Assembly: GCA_950295325.1 (NCBI GenBank) | Contig: OX485804.1 | Location: 33,978,001 to 34,042,000 of the forward strand | Length of the DNA stretch: 64,000 bases | Source: Polytrichum commune | Taxonomy: Eukaryota; Streptophyta; Polytrichopsida; Polytrichales; Polytrichaceae | Reading direction: 5' to 3' | Shown here: piece after piece, positions 10,742 to 24,583 of the stretch | Numbering within the stretch: the first letter of the stretch is position 1 | Layout of the letters: every line of letters starts with the position of its first letter | Made by a program: the position numbers and the translations under genes | The notes under the pieces: generated by a model | Told to the model about the DNA's origin: nothing | The model's database searches: none | The model's input: only the letters and a program-made list of their open reading frames with translations

Positions 10742-13700
10742 TCTGGTCACAATTCAGATTTTTCGGACAATATGATTATTTCCAAATACTTAGATATTGA
10801 GGCTATATAGAGTGATACATCTATTAGCTGTGATAAATCATGAAATGCAGTTGTATTAGTTAATTTATTTGCAATTGAGTGACCTTCATTGTGTTTTGTG
10901 ACACATTTTGATATTGTATATTTTTTATTCATTGGATGATTGATTTCAAATACTTTTTATTTGCAAAAAAAATGTCTCCATTCACTAGGATGCACATAGA
11001 AAGTTTTATATATTTTTTTAAAAAAAAATCATAAAAAAAATCATTTATATAAGGGAGGTTATTCTAAGAAATAATTTTTAAATGAAATAATTTTTTGACC
11101 TTCAGATCATTCAATTTTTGACCTTCACAATGTATTCAAATGGTATTACATTACATAATCACTTGTGCATTTGTTTCCATGGAAATAGGTATATAGTTTG
11201 GTTTTGCATGAAATAATATATATCATGTTCATTGTAATTCCATTTCTATATTACAAAAATCTAATATTAATAATATTTTCATTTTTGTACATTCAAGTGT
11301 TCTAGGCTCATGGACCTAGGCTCACCGCTCATTGCTCATGAACCTAAGCTCATTTGAGAGTGAGTAAGTTTTAATACAATAATTATTGATTCAATTCATC
11401 CATTTCATTAATTCATTAGTTGATTTCATTAAATTTCATTAGTTCAAGAATCTTCCTATAATTCCAAAATCAATTCGCAATGTATAGGTGTTCAAATATA
11501 TAATATAAATAACGAGGCAAAAGATAGTAACATCTTCAATGCTACTAGCAATGAATAAATTTGGTATCTATTGGATTTCATGTTGTTTGTCCTCCCCACC
11601 CCTCTTATTACTAAACCCCAAAATCACGATTCTTTAGGCCAAAATTCCACGGTTATAGGATACTAGTGGCCCTATGACCAAATATTTCACCTTCCTCACC
11701 ACTCATTGCTCACTGCTCACAAGATAGCACTCCCCCAACGTTATTGAACCAACGTATCCAATGTGGAGTTAATGTTCTCTACTTATGTGTTGGGAGGGAA
11801 ATTTTAGCACGTTGTTTGAATTACAATCTTCTTTCCAATTTTCTTTGGCAGTACAAGTAAAATAAGGTACTTTTAAACGATTCCCCCAAAAAAATTATAT
11901 TACTAATAGGGTGTATTAAAATATAAGCATTTACCTTTATTTTGAAAAATACCATACCTTATAATCTTTTCTGCAAGGTAAATAGCCCCCCAATAAATAA
12001 GTCATGAGCACACGTGTATGCATTAATATAAGAGGGAGTGACCCCCCCCCCCCCCCGGAGCAACATAAATTACTTGGTTTTGCATATCAATGTGATTTTC
12101 AAATGTTTGTGATTTTCCCTTAACAATATCCAAAGTTAGTATATAGATTTGAATCACTCTCACTTCAACTTATGCAAGGTAATGGAGTTGTGTATTTGGC
12201 CGTGCTTGTGTCCATCACATCAGCTCTGCTAATTGTGTTCATTATTGGATCTTAAATTGATACCTTTATTGTGAACGTATAGTCCAATCTTATTGCAACA
12301 CATGCTTCTATTTGGTGTCCAGTCTGAACTAATGATTGTTCATGTCTTTCTCGGGCCTCCCTCCCTCCCTCCCTCAACCTCATTTCTTTCCTCTCATCTT
12401 GTAAATGTCTTGTCCTACTCCCTCTCTCCTTTCCTTCCTACGTCACTCATTTCTTGGGTCTTCACTTGCACTCATATACATTGTCTTTATCAAAGCTCTA
12501 GGCCAAAGTTCAAAGAAAATGACTATATGTTCCAAGGAAAAAGAAAAGGCATCCAGAAAGAGATGAAACATTCAAAAAACCAAAAGACAAGCAACTTTTA
12601 GTTAACACAAAAATTAAGTCAACGGCGCTCTCGATTGTCCAATGAACCCTTCAATCTAAATGCAACCGTCATGATTGTCCAATGATTTTGCACTTGACCT
12701 AATACTAGGTTCCTACCTCAATGTTGCTAGCCTTATCCCTACTTACCATACCATTGGTTGCCTCTTATTCTCATTGGTGCCTAACATCTAATCTCTTAAT
12801 ATTGCATGGAATCCATAGCCTAATAACTTCAAATGGTTGACTATATTTAGACTCATGTAGGTTGAGAGCTTATGGTAAGTTCATCTATTTCTAACACCCC
12901 CCCCAAAACCCTTTTTCCATGACCTACATATTTGGAACTAAATATTCTCTAGGCTAGTGAAATTTTTGTTCATGACAACTTGCTTTTAATTGCACACATG
13001 ACTCTCTCCACATGTTGGTTTTAGGAGTCTTTTGTCTAGTTATAGAGATTAATATATCTAAGTACATGCACATGAGTTCGATATTAGCATAGCACGTGCT
13101 TCATTCCAAGGCAAGCTATGCATGAATATAGGGGTCTATTATTTTATGCTTAAAAAAGATATTGTAGATATAAAATTTTGTGGAAATAGAAATTTTCAAT
13201 TCCAAATTTTTTCTCTTCCATTTGTCCAACTGCAGTTAAAAAACTCCATCACAAAGTGCATCTGGATGAAGTTACGTTAATAACAATTTGGGTTGGGAGC
13301 TACTTTCTCCATCTCAAAATGATTGTCCTACCTCAGAGATTTTTTTTGTCCCAAAATGAATGTCTGGTTTATTTGCCCGGCTAGAAAGTTGAGGCTCAAA
13401 GTCAAATATTTTCATGCCAAACTTTCATCATCAGGATGCCTTTCGACATTGCAACTTTGGGGGTGTTTCGGAATACTTGTTGTTTTTTATTTTTAAATTC
13501 ATACTTACAACTACTCGGTCAACATTCAACAAGCCTTAATCTCGCCAAGGTTTGAAACACGGATATTCATTTTGGGATAGAGGAAGTTATATATATATGG
13601 ATCTTAAATGGTCATTTTTTCCAACTAGCTCACCTTCTTCTAGGATATGAAACTATGAATGGAGAGATCCGAGCATTAGTTACAAATGGACTAGTTGAGT

Positions 13701-14400
13701 TTGAGTTTGGGCAAATCGCCAAGCATTTTAGAGGAATCTATAGAATAAATCTTAAATTTAATGAAAGGGAAAAATCAGCAAATAATTGGTTGGAACTAGG
13801 ACATGGAATCATCCAATTTCGCCCAAAATCTTCCCGGACATTAACATGAAACACGTGGTTAGTATGAGGTAGTTAACAAACCCAAAGCAAGGCCATAGCT
13901 ACTTTTCTCATAAGTTTAGGAGCCCATATGAATATCTTATTCATTATCGAAGCAAAGATTTTTGTACTCATTCAAGAGTCATAAAGGTCCCTCCAATTAT
14001 GTTGGCTTTAGACCGGAGAATGATTATCATATGTAAACACAATGAAATAGAGGTGTCCAATGAAGACAAGTAGTAAAATTAGGCACATTTATCTTAAAAG
14101 GCTTTCATGGAGAAGGGTATGGCATGTCTTGTTGAGACCGCCGCAATCATCAATCCACCCACACTAAACTGCAAGTATTAAAATTGAAGTTTTATTTCAA
14201 CTAGAGTGGGGCACACTAATTCTAAGAATCCACATCTTCAAATGAATGTGGACCACACTAATTTTGAATTAATCAAGACCGACTCTTGCTTAGGGGAAAA
14301 AAAATGGTGTGTATTTGAGTGGGCCATAAGATATCACTATATTCGGTAATTGGAGGCTTTTTCATTATTTTGCAACTATGTAAGGATATAGCATGGGGGG
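10742..14400. other. Gene-poor AT-rich stretch
   Basis: No supported gene. It holds GCTCA-rich short repeats (11300-11350 and 11690-11720), a C15 tract (12042-12056) and a CCCT microsatellite (about 12357-12375). Short frames such as 12293-12601 and 13655-13849 lack motifs or plausible splice partners. Confidence 0.5.
12042..12056. repeat. C15 homopolymer
   Basis: Fifteen cytosines in a row within AT-rich DNA. The length should be treated as uncertain. Confidence 0.8.
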
Positions 14401-14887
14401 ATCTGTGGGACCACGCGAACACCAAAATATCCGGATTGGCGTTTTTGAGTGCCTAATCCGGTTTTGTCCGGATGACCCTAGTATCATCCAGGGATTCTGT
14501 GAAGTGTAGGAGGTTTAGAACTCTCCGTACCCGCTTACCTTCTACTCCTTAGCCGAATTTCCGGAAACCCCGGTTTCCGGACTTTCGGTTTTTTTGGGGA
14601 CACTCTCCTTCTTCCGGAGTTTGCCTTTCCGGATCGTATTTTTAGGTCTTAATTATAATACTTACTCACCCCTCTGATTCAGATGTACCTGTCTACGTTC
14701 TACCCTCTAGAATAGGTGGTTTCTTCCGGTGAGGACGTCCCTTATAAGATTGGGATCCGGATATTCCCTCACAACCAATCTGGATTGGCCGAATCCGTCT
14801 TGGCAGGTCACACAGGGAGATCCGGGTTATATCTTAGGATCGCAACGACCGGAGTATTCCAGATTCCACCCGGAGATCTGACTCGAC

Positions 14888-15360
14888 GGGGTAAGTGGGT
14901 GATCCATACCACCTTCCGGATTGCCCCGTCCACAAGCGGTGAGACTTCATCAGAAGATCAGATTGGCGCAAGTCCGGATTCCTTCCGGATCTTTGCCCAG
15001 TCCTCCCCACGGCTATCTCACCTAGATGTTACCCAAACATCCGGATCCATGAGGTTCCCCTCCCACTACACTCCGGAGATGGCCTCCAACCTGGAATCCT
15101 AACTGTTCCGGTCCTTCCCTCCTCCTTCTGACGGATCGATCCGGCTATCACTTCCTGGGACTCTACTCAATCTAGGCTAACTGGGCGATCCGTACCACTT
15201 CCCGGATTGGTCCGTCTAAAGGCGGTGGGACCTCTTCAGAAGCTCGGATGGCGCAAGTCCGGATCTCGCCCAATCCTCCCAGCGGCTATCCCACCTAGAC
15301 GTTACTCAACCATCCGGAATAGTGAGGTTTCCCTCCCACTACACACAGAGAGGATCCGCA
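14888..15360. repeat. Two diverged 190-bp repeats, about 283 bp apart
   Basis: 14888-15080 and 15175-15360 share GTGGGTGATCCATACCAC/GGGCGATCCGTACCAC, GATTGG, GGCGCAAGTCCGGAT, CGGCTATCYCACCTAGA and CCCTCCCACTACAC in the same order. They lie in the 3' part of the CCGGAT-rich element. Confidence 0.75.
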
Positions 15361-15506
15361 AGGCAATAACTAGTTCTGATCCGGGTCCCTTCTCCTATGT
15401 CCTATCCGGAACTCCTATCCCCTCATGCTCTCCATCCTCCGCTAACACTCTTAGAATCATTCGTACGCAAAATCAAGCAAGGACAATCAAGGAGTGAGAG
15501 ATCAAA

Positions 15507-15516
15507 AAAAAATTTA
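15507..15516 (-). terminator. Possible polyadenylation signal for the 543-residue ORF
   Basis: The minus strand reads CTAATAAATTTTTTTTT about 400 bp after the ORF stop. AATAAA followed by a T-rich stretch is a plausible 3'-end signal. Confidence 0.35.
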
Positions 15517-15916
15517 TTAGAATAGGAGCAATCAAAGTAAAACAATGGAGAAGGAACCCTTCTCCAACTCCTTATTCAGCCTTAAGTAGAGGCCCTAATT
15601 CCCTAAACTGAGGGCGGCGGCCCAGGCGGCCGCCGCTACGAAAAACCCTAACTGCATCCGTTCTCCCAGATTTCCCGGATCAAGATCCGGATTTTCCACT
15701 GACAAAACCCGAGGGAGAATTTTATTCCTCATCTTCAAAAACTCCTAAGTTCTATCTTCCTACTTCTATTCTGACTAACTGATCTAACTATCATCCTGCC
15801 CTAAGAAGAGCGGTGCTTCTTCTGAGCCGCTCCCTCCTTTGAATGGCTGTCGAGTCCACTAACGGCGGATGAGCCCCTTCCCGGCGATGCCTTCTGCAGC
15901 CGGGTGAGCATCCTCC

Positions 15917-17548
15917 TCATGTTTGGAGAAGGGGCAATCTCATCCTCCGAATCCGCTGCTCTCTCGGTCCGCGGTCTTCCGGATCCTGGTGTTCCGGAAA
16001 CTGTACTACCCTTCCGGACGCTCCGGATCGGGGAAGGATCGCTTCCGGTGCGTTGTTCTGGATTCTGGATTTCCGCTTGGCGGAACTACCTTCTGGATTC
16101 ATCGTCCGTGAGTATTTCACGAGGATGGGGAGGATTTGCCTAGCGGAGGCGGGTTCTCCGGACTCCATCATCCGGTCGTAGAGATGCGCCTTGTTGACGA
16201 TCTCTGCCGGATCCCCCACCAGCTCCCGGATCCGGCTGAAGACCACTGCCTGCTCCGCGTGGTACTTCCGGATCTCCTCGCTCTTCTGACTCAGCTCCTG
16301 AGTCAAGGCCGCTACCTGCGCGGTGAGGTGAGCATTCTCCATCTTGGCTTGCTCGAGCTCCTTCCTGTCCGCCCTCTTTGCCAATTCTCGGAGAATGTTT
16401 CCGGATCCGCAGTCGTCCAGGGCCTGGTTCGCTCCTCGGACGATGTGTTCCAGCCGGTAGTACTGGTTTTGTAGGTCCTCCAACCCCTCCTGGACCCGCT
16501 TGAAAGGATTTTCCGGAAAATCCCAGGCGGAGAGATCCACATTCCGCCAAGTGGTCTCCCAACTGGGTCCGGCTTCCGGATGATAGTGAGGGGGAGGAGA
16601 GCTTGGCCTCTGGAGGGTCGGTGGCGGACTTCCTGGTGAAGAGGGAGGGGCTTCCGGAATGATGGGGTCGCTGGAAGTCTCCGTCTCGAGGTCTCCAGCT
16701 TCCGGATGGAGCTTGTAGGTGACCTCGTCCGCTGCTATCGTCAGCAGGTCCTCCTCCTCGGCCGTGATGCAGTCGAAATGCTCATAGAGGTGCAGAATGA
16801 AGGGGGAGAGGAAGGAGGGTTTCCGGCCTATATGGGGGAGGGCCCGCCCTACTATCTCTTGAATGATCAGCCCCCAATTCACTAGCCGGACTCCGGACAT
16901 AGCTCCGAACAGGGTGTTAGCCATGGTAAGGCTAATCCGCTTCGGCTTGTCCGGGTTTAGGATGGGCAGGAGGAACTCTAACACCCTCCGCTCTCTTAGG
17001 TTCCGGCAGTTCCCGGGGTGAAAGCCGTCCTTCGGGTCCGCGTCCCCTCTAAATTTTCCGGCAAACAGGCCATCGCGGCGGCCGGCCCATCCTTCCGTAA
17101 TTCCCCTCGGAAACCCGTAGACCCTATTCCAGACATCCGGAGTCCGACTATCCGGATCCCTCCTCTTGGTTCCTAACCACTGATTTCCTCTCTCGAACTT
17201 GAACTCCCGGAGAGTATCTTCCGCTCGGAGGTTCCAGGGTTTGGCGAGCAACCCCGCGCAATCCATAACCCGGAGATCCTCCGCTAGCTCTTGCAACTCC
17301 CCGTCCTCCCTCGGAATTGCAGGGATGAGGGCTTTGAGCGGAACCGGGATGGGTTCCCTCCGATCCTCTTCCCGTGCTTCCGGCATTTTTCTCCCTTCTC
17401 TCAATTTCCGTCTCAACTGCGGAAACTCTCTCCCCTCCGGATTCCCTCTCTTCCGCCTAATTGCTACAGAGTCCCGGCAAGCCAACTGCCGGTGACTGGA
17501 AAGTGCGGAGTCCCAGCAATCCAACTGCTGGCGGCTCGAAAAAAACAC
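15917..17548 (-). CDS. Transposon-type protein with coiled coil (543 aa)
   Basis: A single uninterrupted frame of 543 codons. Residues 1-110 are basic and Arg/Glu-rich. About 115-290 form a globular part (VYGFPRGITEGWAGR, FHPGNCRNLRERRVLEFL, KPKRISLTMANTLFGAMSG, LSPFILHLYEHFDCIT) like the gag-like or putative plant transposon proteins common in plant elements. About 295-330 is Pro/Ser-rich, 384-443 is a strong heptad coiled coil, and the tail is basic. It has no zinc knuckle, protease or polymerase motif. I do not know the exact family. The start is uncertain: the first ATG is at 17548, but an ATG at residue 54 is also plausible. The same DNA holds open antisense frames, caused by the high GC content. 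Its intactness suggests fairly recent insertion. Confidence 0.6.
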   Translation of the reverse strand: MFFSSRQQLDCWDSALSSHRQLACRDSVAIRRKRGNPEGREFPQLRRKLREGRKMPEAREEDRREPIPVPLKALIPAIPREDGELQELAEDLRVMDCAGLLAKPWNLRAEDTLREFKFERGNQWLGTKRRDPDSRTPDVWNRVYGFPRGITEGWAGRRDGLFAGKFRGDADPKDGFHPGNCRNLRERRVLEFLLPILNPDKPKRISLTMANTLFGAMSGVRLVNWGLIIQEIVGRALPHIGRKPSFLSPFILHLYEHFDCITAEEEDLLTIAADEVTYKLHPEAGDLETETSSDPIIPEAPPSSPGSPPPTLQRPSSPPPHYHPEAGPSWETTWRNVDLSAWDFPENPFKRVQEGLEDLQNQYYRLEHIVRGANQALDDCGSGNILRELAKRADRKELEQAKMENAHLTAQVAALTQELSQKSEEIRKYHAEQAVVFSRIRELVGDPAEIVNKAHLYDRMMESGEPASARQILPILVKYSRTMNPEGSSAKRKSRIQNNAPEAILPRSGASGRVVQFPEHQDPEDRGPREQRIRRMRLPLLQT

Positions 17549-17620
17549 AACATCACCACTCGTTCTCTCAACAATTTGCCTCTTGTGAACAAGAAAAAAA
17601 AGTGGGAAGGAGAAGGAAGG

Positions 17621-18478
17621 GACCCTTAACCCTTAAAAGAGGTTGCATGGGATGGGTGGTGCGCGTAGAATCTCAGTATTTTGGTGTAGAGGTGCATTTG
17701 GTGGTTGATATTTAGCCCTACTTTAGTGCGACTACTGTGCAACTTTTTTGTGGACGTGGGTGTGGAAGTGTGGATGATAGCTGTGGAGTTATTTCTTGTA
17801 ATGGTTATGCAGAGTTTTATTGGCACATTTCTAAGTGCGAGGGGGTCCGGTGTGTTGTGGAAACTGAATACGTATCCGTAGTTGGCGTATACGGGGTGGG
17901 TTGGGGGGTGAAGGTACGCTATATTTAGTACGTGGGCTCGTACTGGTAGGACGATGTGACGCCAGACAGGGGGTCCTCCGGTGGGTTTGGTAACCGGTGC
18001 GGCCTGTTCTCTACGGTAACCGTTGTGTGAGGGGACCCTGTGGGCAATGGGAGTGTGTCACCTGGACGAATGAATAGCGGCTTCTGAACCGACAACGACA
18101 ACCGACAACGACAACCGACAACGACAACCGACAACGACAACGAATGAATAGCGACAACGACACTACCGGCCGAAGCGGTCATCAACGGCCACCAGAAAAT
18201 ACGGTGCGTCATCGCGTTGTTCGTACCCGCAGAGCTCAACCGGTGTATGTATTCTCCCGCGCAGCGTAGAAATACTCATACGACATCACTTACATCGACG
18301 CCGACATCGCCACACAGCTCCGAAAATTCATTGGAAAATCAGGTTGCCTGGCTCTAGGCAGTGCCGAGACATCTCCAGTTCGGAGCTTACACTAATTCGG
18401 CGAATAATGCACACACGCAGCCCAATAGTAGAAACCGTAGGCCATTTTGGCCTGCAACCTCCTTTAAGGGTTAAATAT
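17621..18478. repeat. Inverted short repeat around 800 bp
   Basis: The reverse complement of 17621-17650 (GCAACCTCTTTTAAGGGTTAA) matches 18453-18474 (GCAACCTCCTTTAAGGGTTAA), and both continue into CCTTCC-rich DNA. The block between may be an inserted or inverted segment. Function unknown. Confidence 0.55.
18088..18141. repeat. ACCGACAACGACA minisatellite
   Basis: Four to five copies of ACCGACAACGACA in tandem, within the upstream part of the CCGGAT-rich element. Confidence 0.85.
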
Positions 18479-18852
18479 CCTTCCTCCCTCTTTCTTCCCT
18501 TATTACCGTTTGGTTTAACGGAAAACGGTTGCTAACTGTTTTCCGACGGTTTTTCCCCCAACCGTCATAAATCCGTTGTAACCGCCACTTCCGGACCGTT
18601 AGTTAATCTTGGCGCGACCGTTACTTGGTCCGGACCATGATCAAACGGTCCCCCTAACCCATTTTGACGGACCGGTAATAATACTCCTTTTTATCCTTTT
18701 TATCGCGCGAGGCGGATTTAGAATGCCATATTTCCTGGTACAATTAATTTAACCTAAGAGACCCTATTATTCTCATATAAGCAGGGTAAAATACGGAAAA
18801 TGGATCCGTATTTCCGTATTTCCATATTTCCGTCGAATGTTGGACCCCCACA

Positions 18853-20990
18853 GGACCACTCCATTGTCAAGTTGAACACTACGTGCAACCAAAAAAAATC
18901 TTCTTTTGGTAAGTTGCACCACCAAAATGGGTCAAAATTTTATCAAATTTTTTTCATGAGTAGATATACACAATACCTATGACATAGTTAAAAATGGTAA
19001 CTAAATTTGGTGATTTGTTTTTTTCATAAAACATACCGTTTCTAACTAGAATGACATAGAATTGAACTAAAAAATTTACTAAAAAAATAAAGATGACTAA
19101 AAATTTCAAAAAAATATACAAAAGATACTATCAATGGTTATGTATATGTAGAAAAAATATCATAAATTTTAAAATTATATATGGCATGTAATATAGGGGT
19201 AGCAAACTTTGTCCTCACGTGGTGTCAACTTGACAATGAAGTGTCCTCACGTGGTGTCAACTTGACAATGAAGTGACCTCCCCGTGGGATATAGTTTTCA
19301 AATATAGAAAAAAAAACACACACAAAATATATTCAATGTAACTTAATTAAGAAATTTGTATGAGTGGCACTAACCAATTTGGCACAAATACATGTCATCA
19401 CAATAAGAAATTGAACCAGATATTAAACCATTTGCATTTATTTTGAGACTTTCCAAAGTCTTTGATTAACAAATATAGTGATAGACATATCAATGCTCAA
19501 AACATAGTGTACAAGGCACCTGAGCACTAGAGGCACTTTTAGCATAAGGGCACTTTGAGCACTATGGTCTCTTACCTAAGCTAAGACAAATCATCCAATC
19601 AGATTTTTGGTTTTAGCAATTACATTATTAGAACAACAACATCAAGATCACATGAATCAAAGCATGTCTAATTTCTATTGAAATATTCAAAGTAAAAAAA
19701 TACATAAATCTCATTTGACCCTTCTTATTAGTCACATAGGCAAGTGCAAAGTAGAATGAGATCTCGTTGTTGGGAGCACATGTAGACGGGTGTGATAAAG
19801 TGAATGCATGTATCACTCATTTGTATCTAATATCATTACTACCAATCATTTAGATGTTGGTAGTGATGAGTCACATATTCATGCAAGTGCTTGAGATCTA
19901 TGATGTTGTATGGAATTTGTTATATGTTGGGAATATGCAATATGCAATCATACATGATATATTGGATGAGCATGAGTTGGGTGATCTTGTAGAAAAATAG
20001 TTCAAGTGAAATCGATTAAATCAACCACCCACTTTGCGCTAGCACACAATAACATAATAGCTTTCAAGCCCAACATAAATCAGGGCCACAACCACTTGAG
20101 TCAAACAATTTAAGTTCACATTATGAAAATAATTGAATTTCATGCCAACAACCTAGAAATAGATTGTAGGCAATGCAATGGCTAGTAATGAAGTTTATTT
20201 TTCACTAATTGCAAATCCTAACGAGAGTAAAATAATTGCATATGAGTGCTAACTGACTAACAAATGGCAGTTGTGGTAAAGGAGCCAAGGCAAGTTGTTA
20301 ACCTTTACTTCTACTGATGGTAATAAAATCAACGTTTAGGATACCTAGCGAACACCAAGAGGTCATAGGGAATTCACCATTGAACAAGCAAAGAAATAAC
20401 TTAAAGTATGAAATTGCAAGGAAGAGGTTTTTTAATTATTTTCTAACCTCCGTAATGTCACCCTCTATAATGTTACTTCCTCTCTTATATCCCAAAACTC
20501 TAGGAAATGGATGTGCTCAGTTTTTCCTAGGTATTATAAAGGAGACTATTCTAGACTATTGTCCAAGGTCACAGTTTGGGTTATTGCCATGACTAAATAT
20601 TATTTAATTAATTTGGGATTACTTGTGAACTGTAATTAAAATCATCTAAAAGTCAAATGGACAATTGTTTTGGCACATACCTAACTTGCTATGGAAAAGA
20701 AAAAAAAAATTGAAACCGTACAGGTGGATGTCCTTTAGTCAGTCCCAATAAGGATAATGACTGGTAGGAATCATTAAGCTTCAAGACAAATTAATTAACC
20801 CAATAATCTGCATGGTTTTTACTACAATATTTCATGATCCATTAAATTATCATTAATTTTAGAAGAATTATGATTCACATTGGGAATCCCTTGGCCTTGG
20901 TTATATGGCTCTACTAGCACTCAAAAGACAATTGATGAGTTGAGACTCTCTGCATTAAAACCTATGGTATAACAATTCGTTACTACCGGA
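18853..20990. other. Gene-poor AT-rich stretch
   Basis: No supported gene. It contains a perfect 33-bp direct duplication at 19209-19274 (starting TGTCCTCACGTGGTGTCAAC). The 91-codon frame at 20317-20592 has no motif. Confidence 0.45.
19209..19274. repeat. Perfect 33-bp tandem duplication
   Basis: TGTCCTCACGTGGTGTCAAC...GAAG occurs twice back to back without mismatch, so the duplication is recent. It contains CACGTG, an E-box/G-box core. Confidence 0.85.
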
Positions 20991-21000
20991 CGATGGTTGG

Positions 21001-21010
21001 CTATAAAAGG
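21001..21010 (+). promoter_or_regulatory. TATA box CTATAAAAGG, probably from an LTR remnant
   Basis: GGCTATAAAAGGGAGAAA is a near-ideal plant TATA context. No gene follows, and the surrounding DNA resembles the R/U5 part of an LTR, so it probably marks an eroded retroelement. Confidence 0.3.
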
Positions 21011-21477
21011 GAGAAATTGTGCACTTGTATGTATTGTACTGAGTGATCTTTGTAATCCACCTTTAATTTCCATATTATCCCATAAAACCCCTGAAACCAA
21101 GTCTACTATAAATTCCGATACTTAGAAATCATTATGACCTATCAATTAACCTCATAGTGACACCTAGAACCCCAAACTGACACTTATTTAGTTTTTCGCT
21201 ATGTGTTTTGTTCAATTGTACCCAAACCAAAAATCCTATCTGCACCATCATCTACCATTGTAGGCTTACTGCTCTAATTATACGCTAGATGTGTTGGATT
21301 GACTCTTTCTATGGTCCATGGAGTGTGGAACCATGCTTGCCATGAAAAGGGAGCTACAACTTGTGTCTGAAACTTTCTTAGCCTAGTGTTGAACTTGCAG
21401 ATATGCTTGCAAGATCCAAAGCCGGGTTACATGAAACTCCGTCACGATCCAAAACACATCCTCCTATAACACTAAAA

Positions 21478-22007
21478 TTCCTCAACAAAACACACAAGAC
21501 TCAAGACCCGTGACCATTGCACTTCAAGTACTCTCATTGGTGGGAGAGGTGGAGCCAATCTAACTTCTCTTCACACTATGCTCAAGGGACCAACGGAGCA
21601 TGTGAATGCAAGAAAAATGTAAAGTCTACATAAAGTCCTACATGGCATCAATAGGGTCATGTTTCATAGTCACTTGGATTATTTTCAAAAACCAACTCTT
21701 GGAGGTAGGCCTAAATCAAACCAAAGATTATCGCACTCCTAAATCAAACCAAAGACCATGGCACTCCTAAATCTCACAATTGTTGATTTGTTATATTTTA
21801 CCATGTGTGAGGAAGCCGCGTGAATAGAAATTCCTTGAAATAGAATTTGGTTGAGGGCTGGGTCATATATGATTAATTTCACACTACACTTGAGGGCATG
21901 TGACCATAGTATATGATATTGGACGTGTCTTGGACAACCTTTGGACACTTCTTTCGGGCTCTCACAATTTCATGGTCACGGTTCTTGGCTCGTGTGTGAA
22001 GTGGCCC
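21478..22007. mobile_element. MITE-like TIR element, copy 1
   Basis: About 530 bp, collinear with the copy at 24084-24583. Shared phrases include CACTTCAAGYACTCTCATTGG, TACATGGCATCAA, CTCTTGGAGGTA and CTCACAATTTCATGGTCACG. Its right end reads GTGTGTGAAGTGGCCCT; the left end is eroded (CAAGACTCAAGACCCGTGACCAT). No coding capacity. It has a 40-bp internal duplication (CCTAAATCAAACCAAAGA twice near 21710-21750). Confidence 0.75.
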
Positions 22008-22009
22008 TA

Positions 22010-23102
<1,093 letters not shown>

Positions 23103-24083
23103 TTTATCCAAATAGAAAGTGCACCTGTCAAGACATTGACTTTTTATTATCTCAACCAAGACATTCTGCAGACTCTAGGCACCGTTCAATGGGGGCCAAC
23201 ACCAAGTGGGGCAATTCTACTCTCTTATTGGAAAAGGCCATGGACGTTGCCTACCAAGATGTCCTTAATGAATTCGACTCGATTTGGGGAGTCAAAGGTC
23301 TTATTTTTGACCTGGAGCAACTTAGTGGTCACGTGGAAGGTTAGACCATATATGGGCATTATTTCTTGATTTCCCCTTAGGTTGTGCTGGTTCTCCTGGG
23401 GTGGTTGTGTTTTGGTTCCATTTCTTGCAATTGAATCTTCAATTTGTGCGAATATATATATTGAAAGTGTGTGCATTTGATATGTCATCCGACTACCAGT
23501 GGTGGGGGTTATGTCTAGCTTGGTAATGAGATTATAGAAAGAAAAGAAGCATTGGTTAGGTCAACAAGACCGTCAAGGCCGACAAGTTGGCAAGGGGCCT
23601 ACCGATTAAGGGAAGCAAATGGGCATAAACCCTACTCCCATGGGTGGACTATTCAAGCCATGTACAAATCAACATGATTGTAAGAAAGGTTATTGTTTGA
23701 GGCATTACCATACATAGTATACATAAGGGGATTTTTTTTTTTCAGTGGGTACATTTGAGAAAGTCTATTATTAAATTTGAAGTGTAGGTAGGTTTACAAA
23801 AGGGGACCCTAACATTTAAAGAAATTTTTGACTATAAATGTGTTAATTTCATCTAATTCTCATTTTCATTCACTGTTGTCATTTGGGAATAGTCCTTAAT
23901 GACTGCCCTTTCCAAAGTTGTTATGGTTTGCATTTGGATTCTAGATTCTTTTTTTTACGAACAATAGGCTCTCGGAATGCTTGTGGACTCAACTAACATG
24001 GGACTTAGCACTTGGGACCCGTGTGAACCTGTTCTAAATCGTCTAATTGAAAGTTGGGCATGGCATGCCATCGAATTAACTCA
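23103..24083. other. Unassigned stretch
   Basis: No supported gene; short frames only. A T-tract interrupts a repeat-like segment near 23720. Confidence 0.4.
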
Positions 24084-24583
24084 GGTCCACTTCACACACG
24101 AGAGTGAGAGCCCATGACCATTACACTTCAAGCACTCTCATTGGTGGAAAAAGTGGAGCCAATCCAAGTTCGCTTCACACTATGCTTGAGGGGACCAACA
24201 AAGTATGTGAATGCAAGATGGATGTAAAGTCTACATGGACTCCTACATGGCATCAAATGGATCATGTTTCAGGGTCACTTGGACTATTCTCAAAAACCAC
24301 CTCTTGGAGGTATGCCTAACACAAAACTGGGAGACCATCGCACTTAGAACGCTCACAACCGTTGATTTATTCTAAATTATCACGTGCGAGGACCCGCATG
24401 AATAAAAATTCATTGAAATAGCATTTGATTGAGGGCCCGGTCACATATGACTATACACTACACTTAAAAGCCCATGACCACACTACATGATTTTGGAGGT
24501 GGCTTGGGACGGCCTTTGGGCACTTTCTTTTGGGCTCTCACAATTTCATGGTCACGGCTCGTGGCTCGTGTGTGAAGTGGCCC
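24084..24583. mobile_element. MITE-like TIR element, copy 2 (better preserved)
   Basis: Starts GGTCCACTTCACACACGAG and ends CTCGTGTGTGAAGTGGCCC, terminal inverted repeats of about 19 bp with one mismatch, with weaker pairing further in (CCCATGACCAT / ATGGTCACGG). TCA flanks both sides and may be a 3-bp target duplication. Non-coding and non-autonomous. The superfamily is unclear. Confidence 0.75.

Larger units (their letters stand above)
14404..18852 (-). mobile_element. CCGGAT-rich retroelement-like block carrying a 543-residue ORF
   Basis: GC content rises sharply and the hexamer CCGGAT and its relatives recur dozens of times. The ends can be read as TGTGGGACC at 14404 and GGACCCCCACA ending at 18852, flanked by GGATC and GGACC (4 of 5 matching), which would fit an LTR element target site. 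I could not match a left LTR to a right LTR, so both the ends and the class are tentative. The long ORF reads on the minus strand, and an AATAAA sits near 15510 downstream of it. No reverse transcriptase or integrase is visible, so the element would be non-autonomous. Confidence 0.45.

Noticed and set aside
16140-16562. 140-codon and other frames overlapping the 543-codon ORF on both strands
   Set aside because: GC-rich shadow frames; only the 543-codon frame has coiled-coil and domain-like features.
18853-18857. Firm LTR-element boundary for the CCGGAT-rich block
   Set aside because: The 4-of-5 duplication and TG...CA ends are suggestive only; no matching LTR pair was found, so it is reported as tentative.
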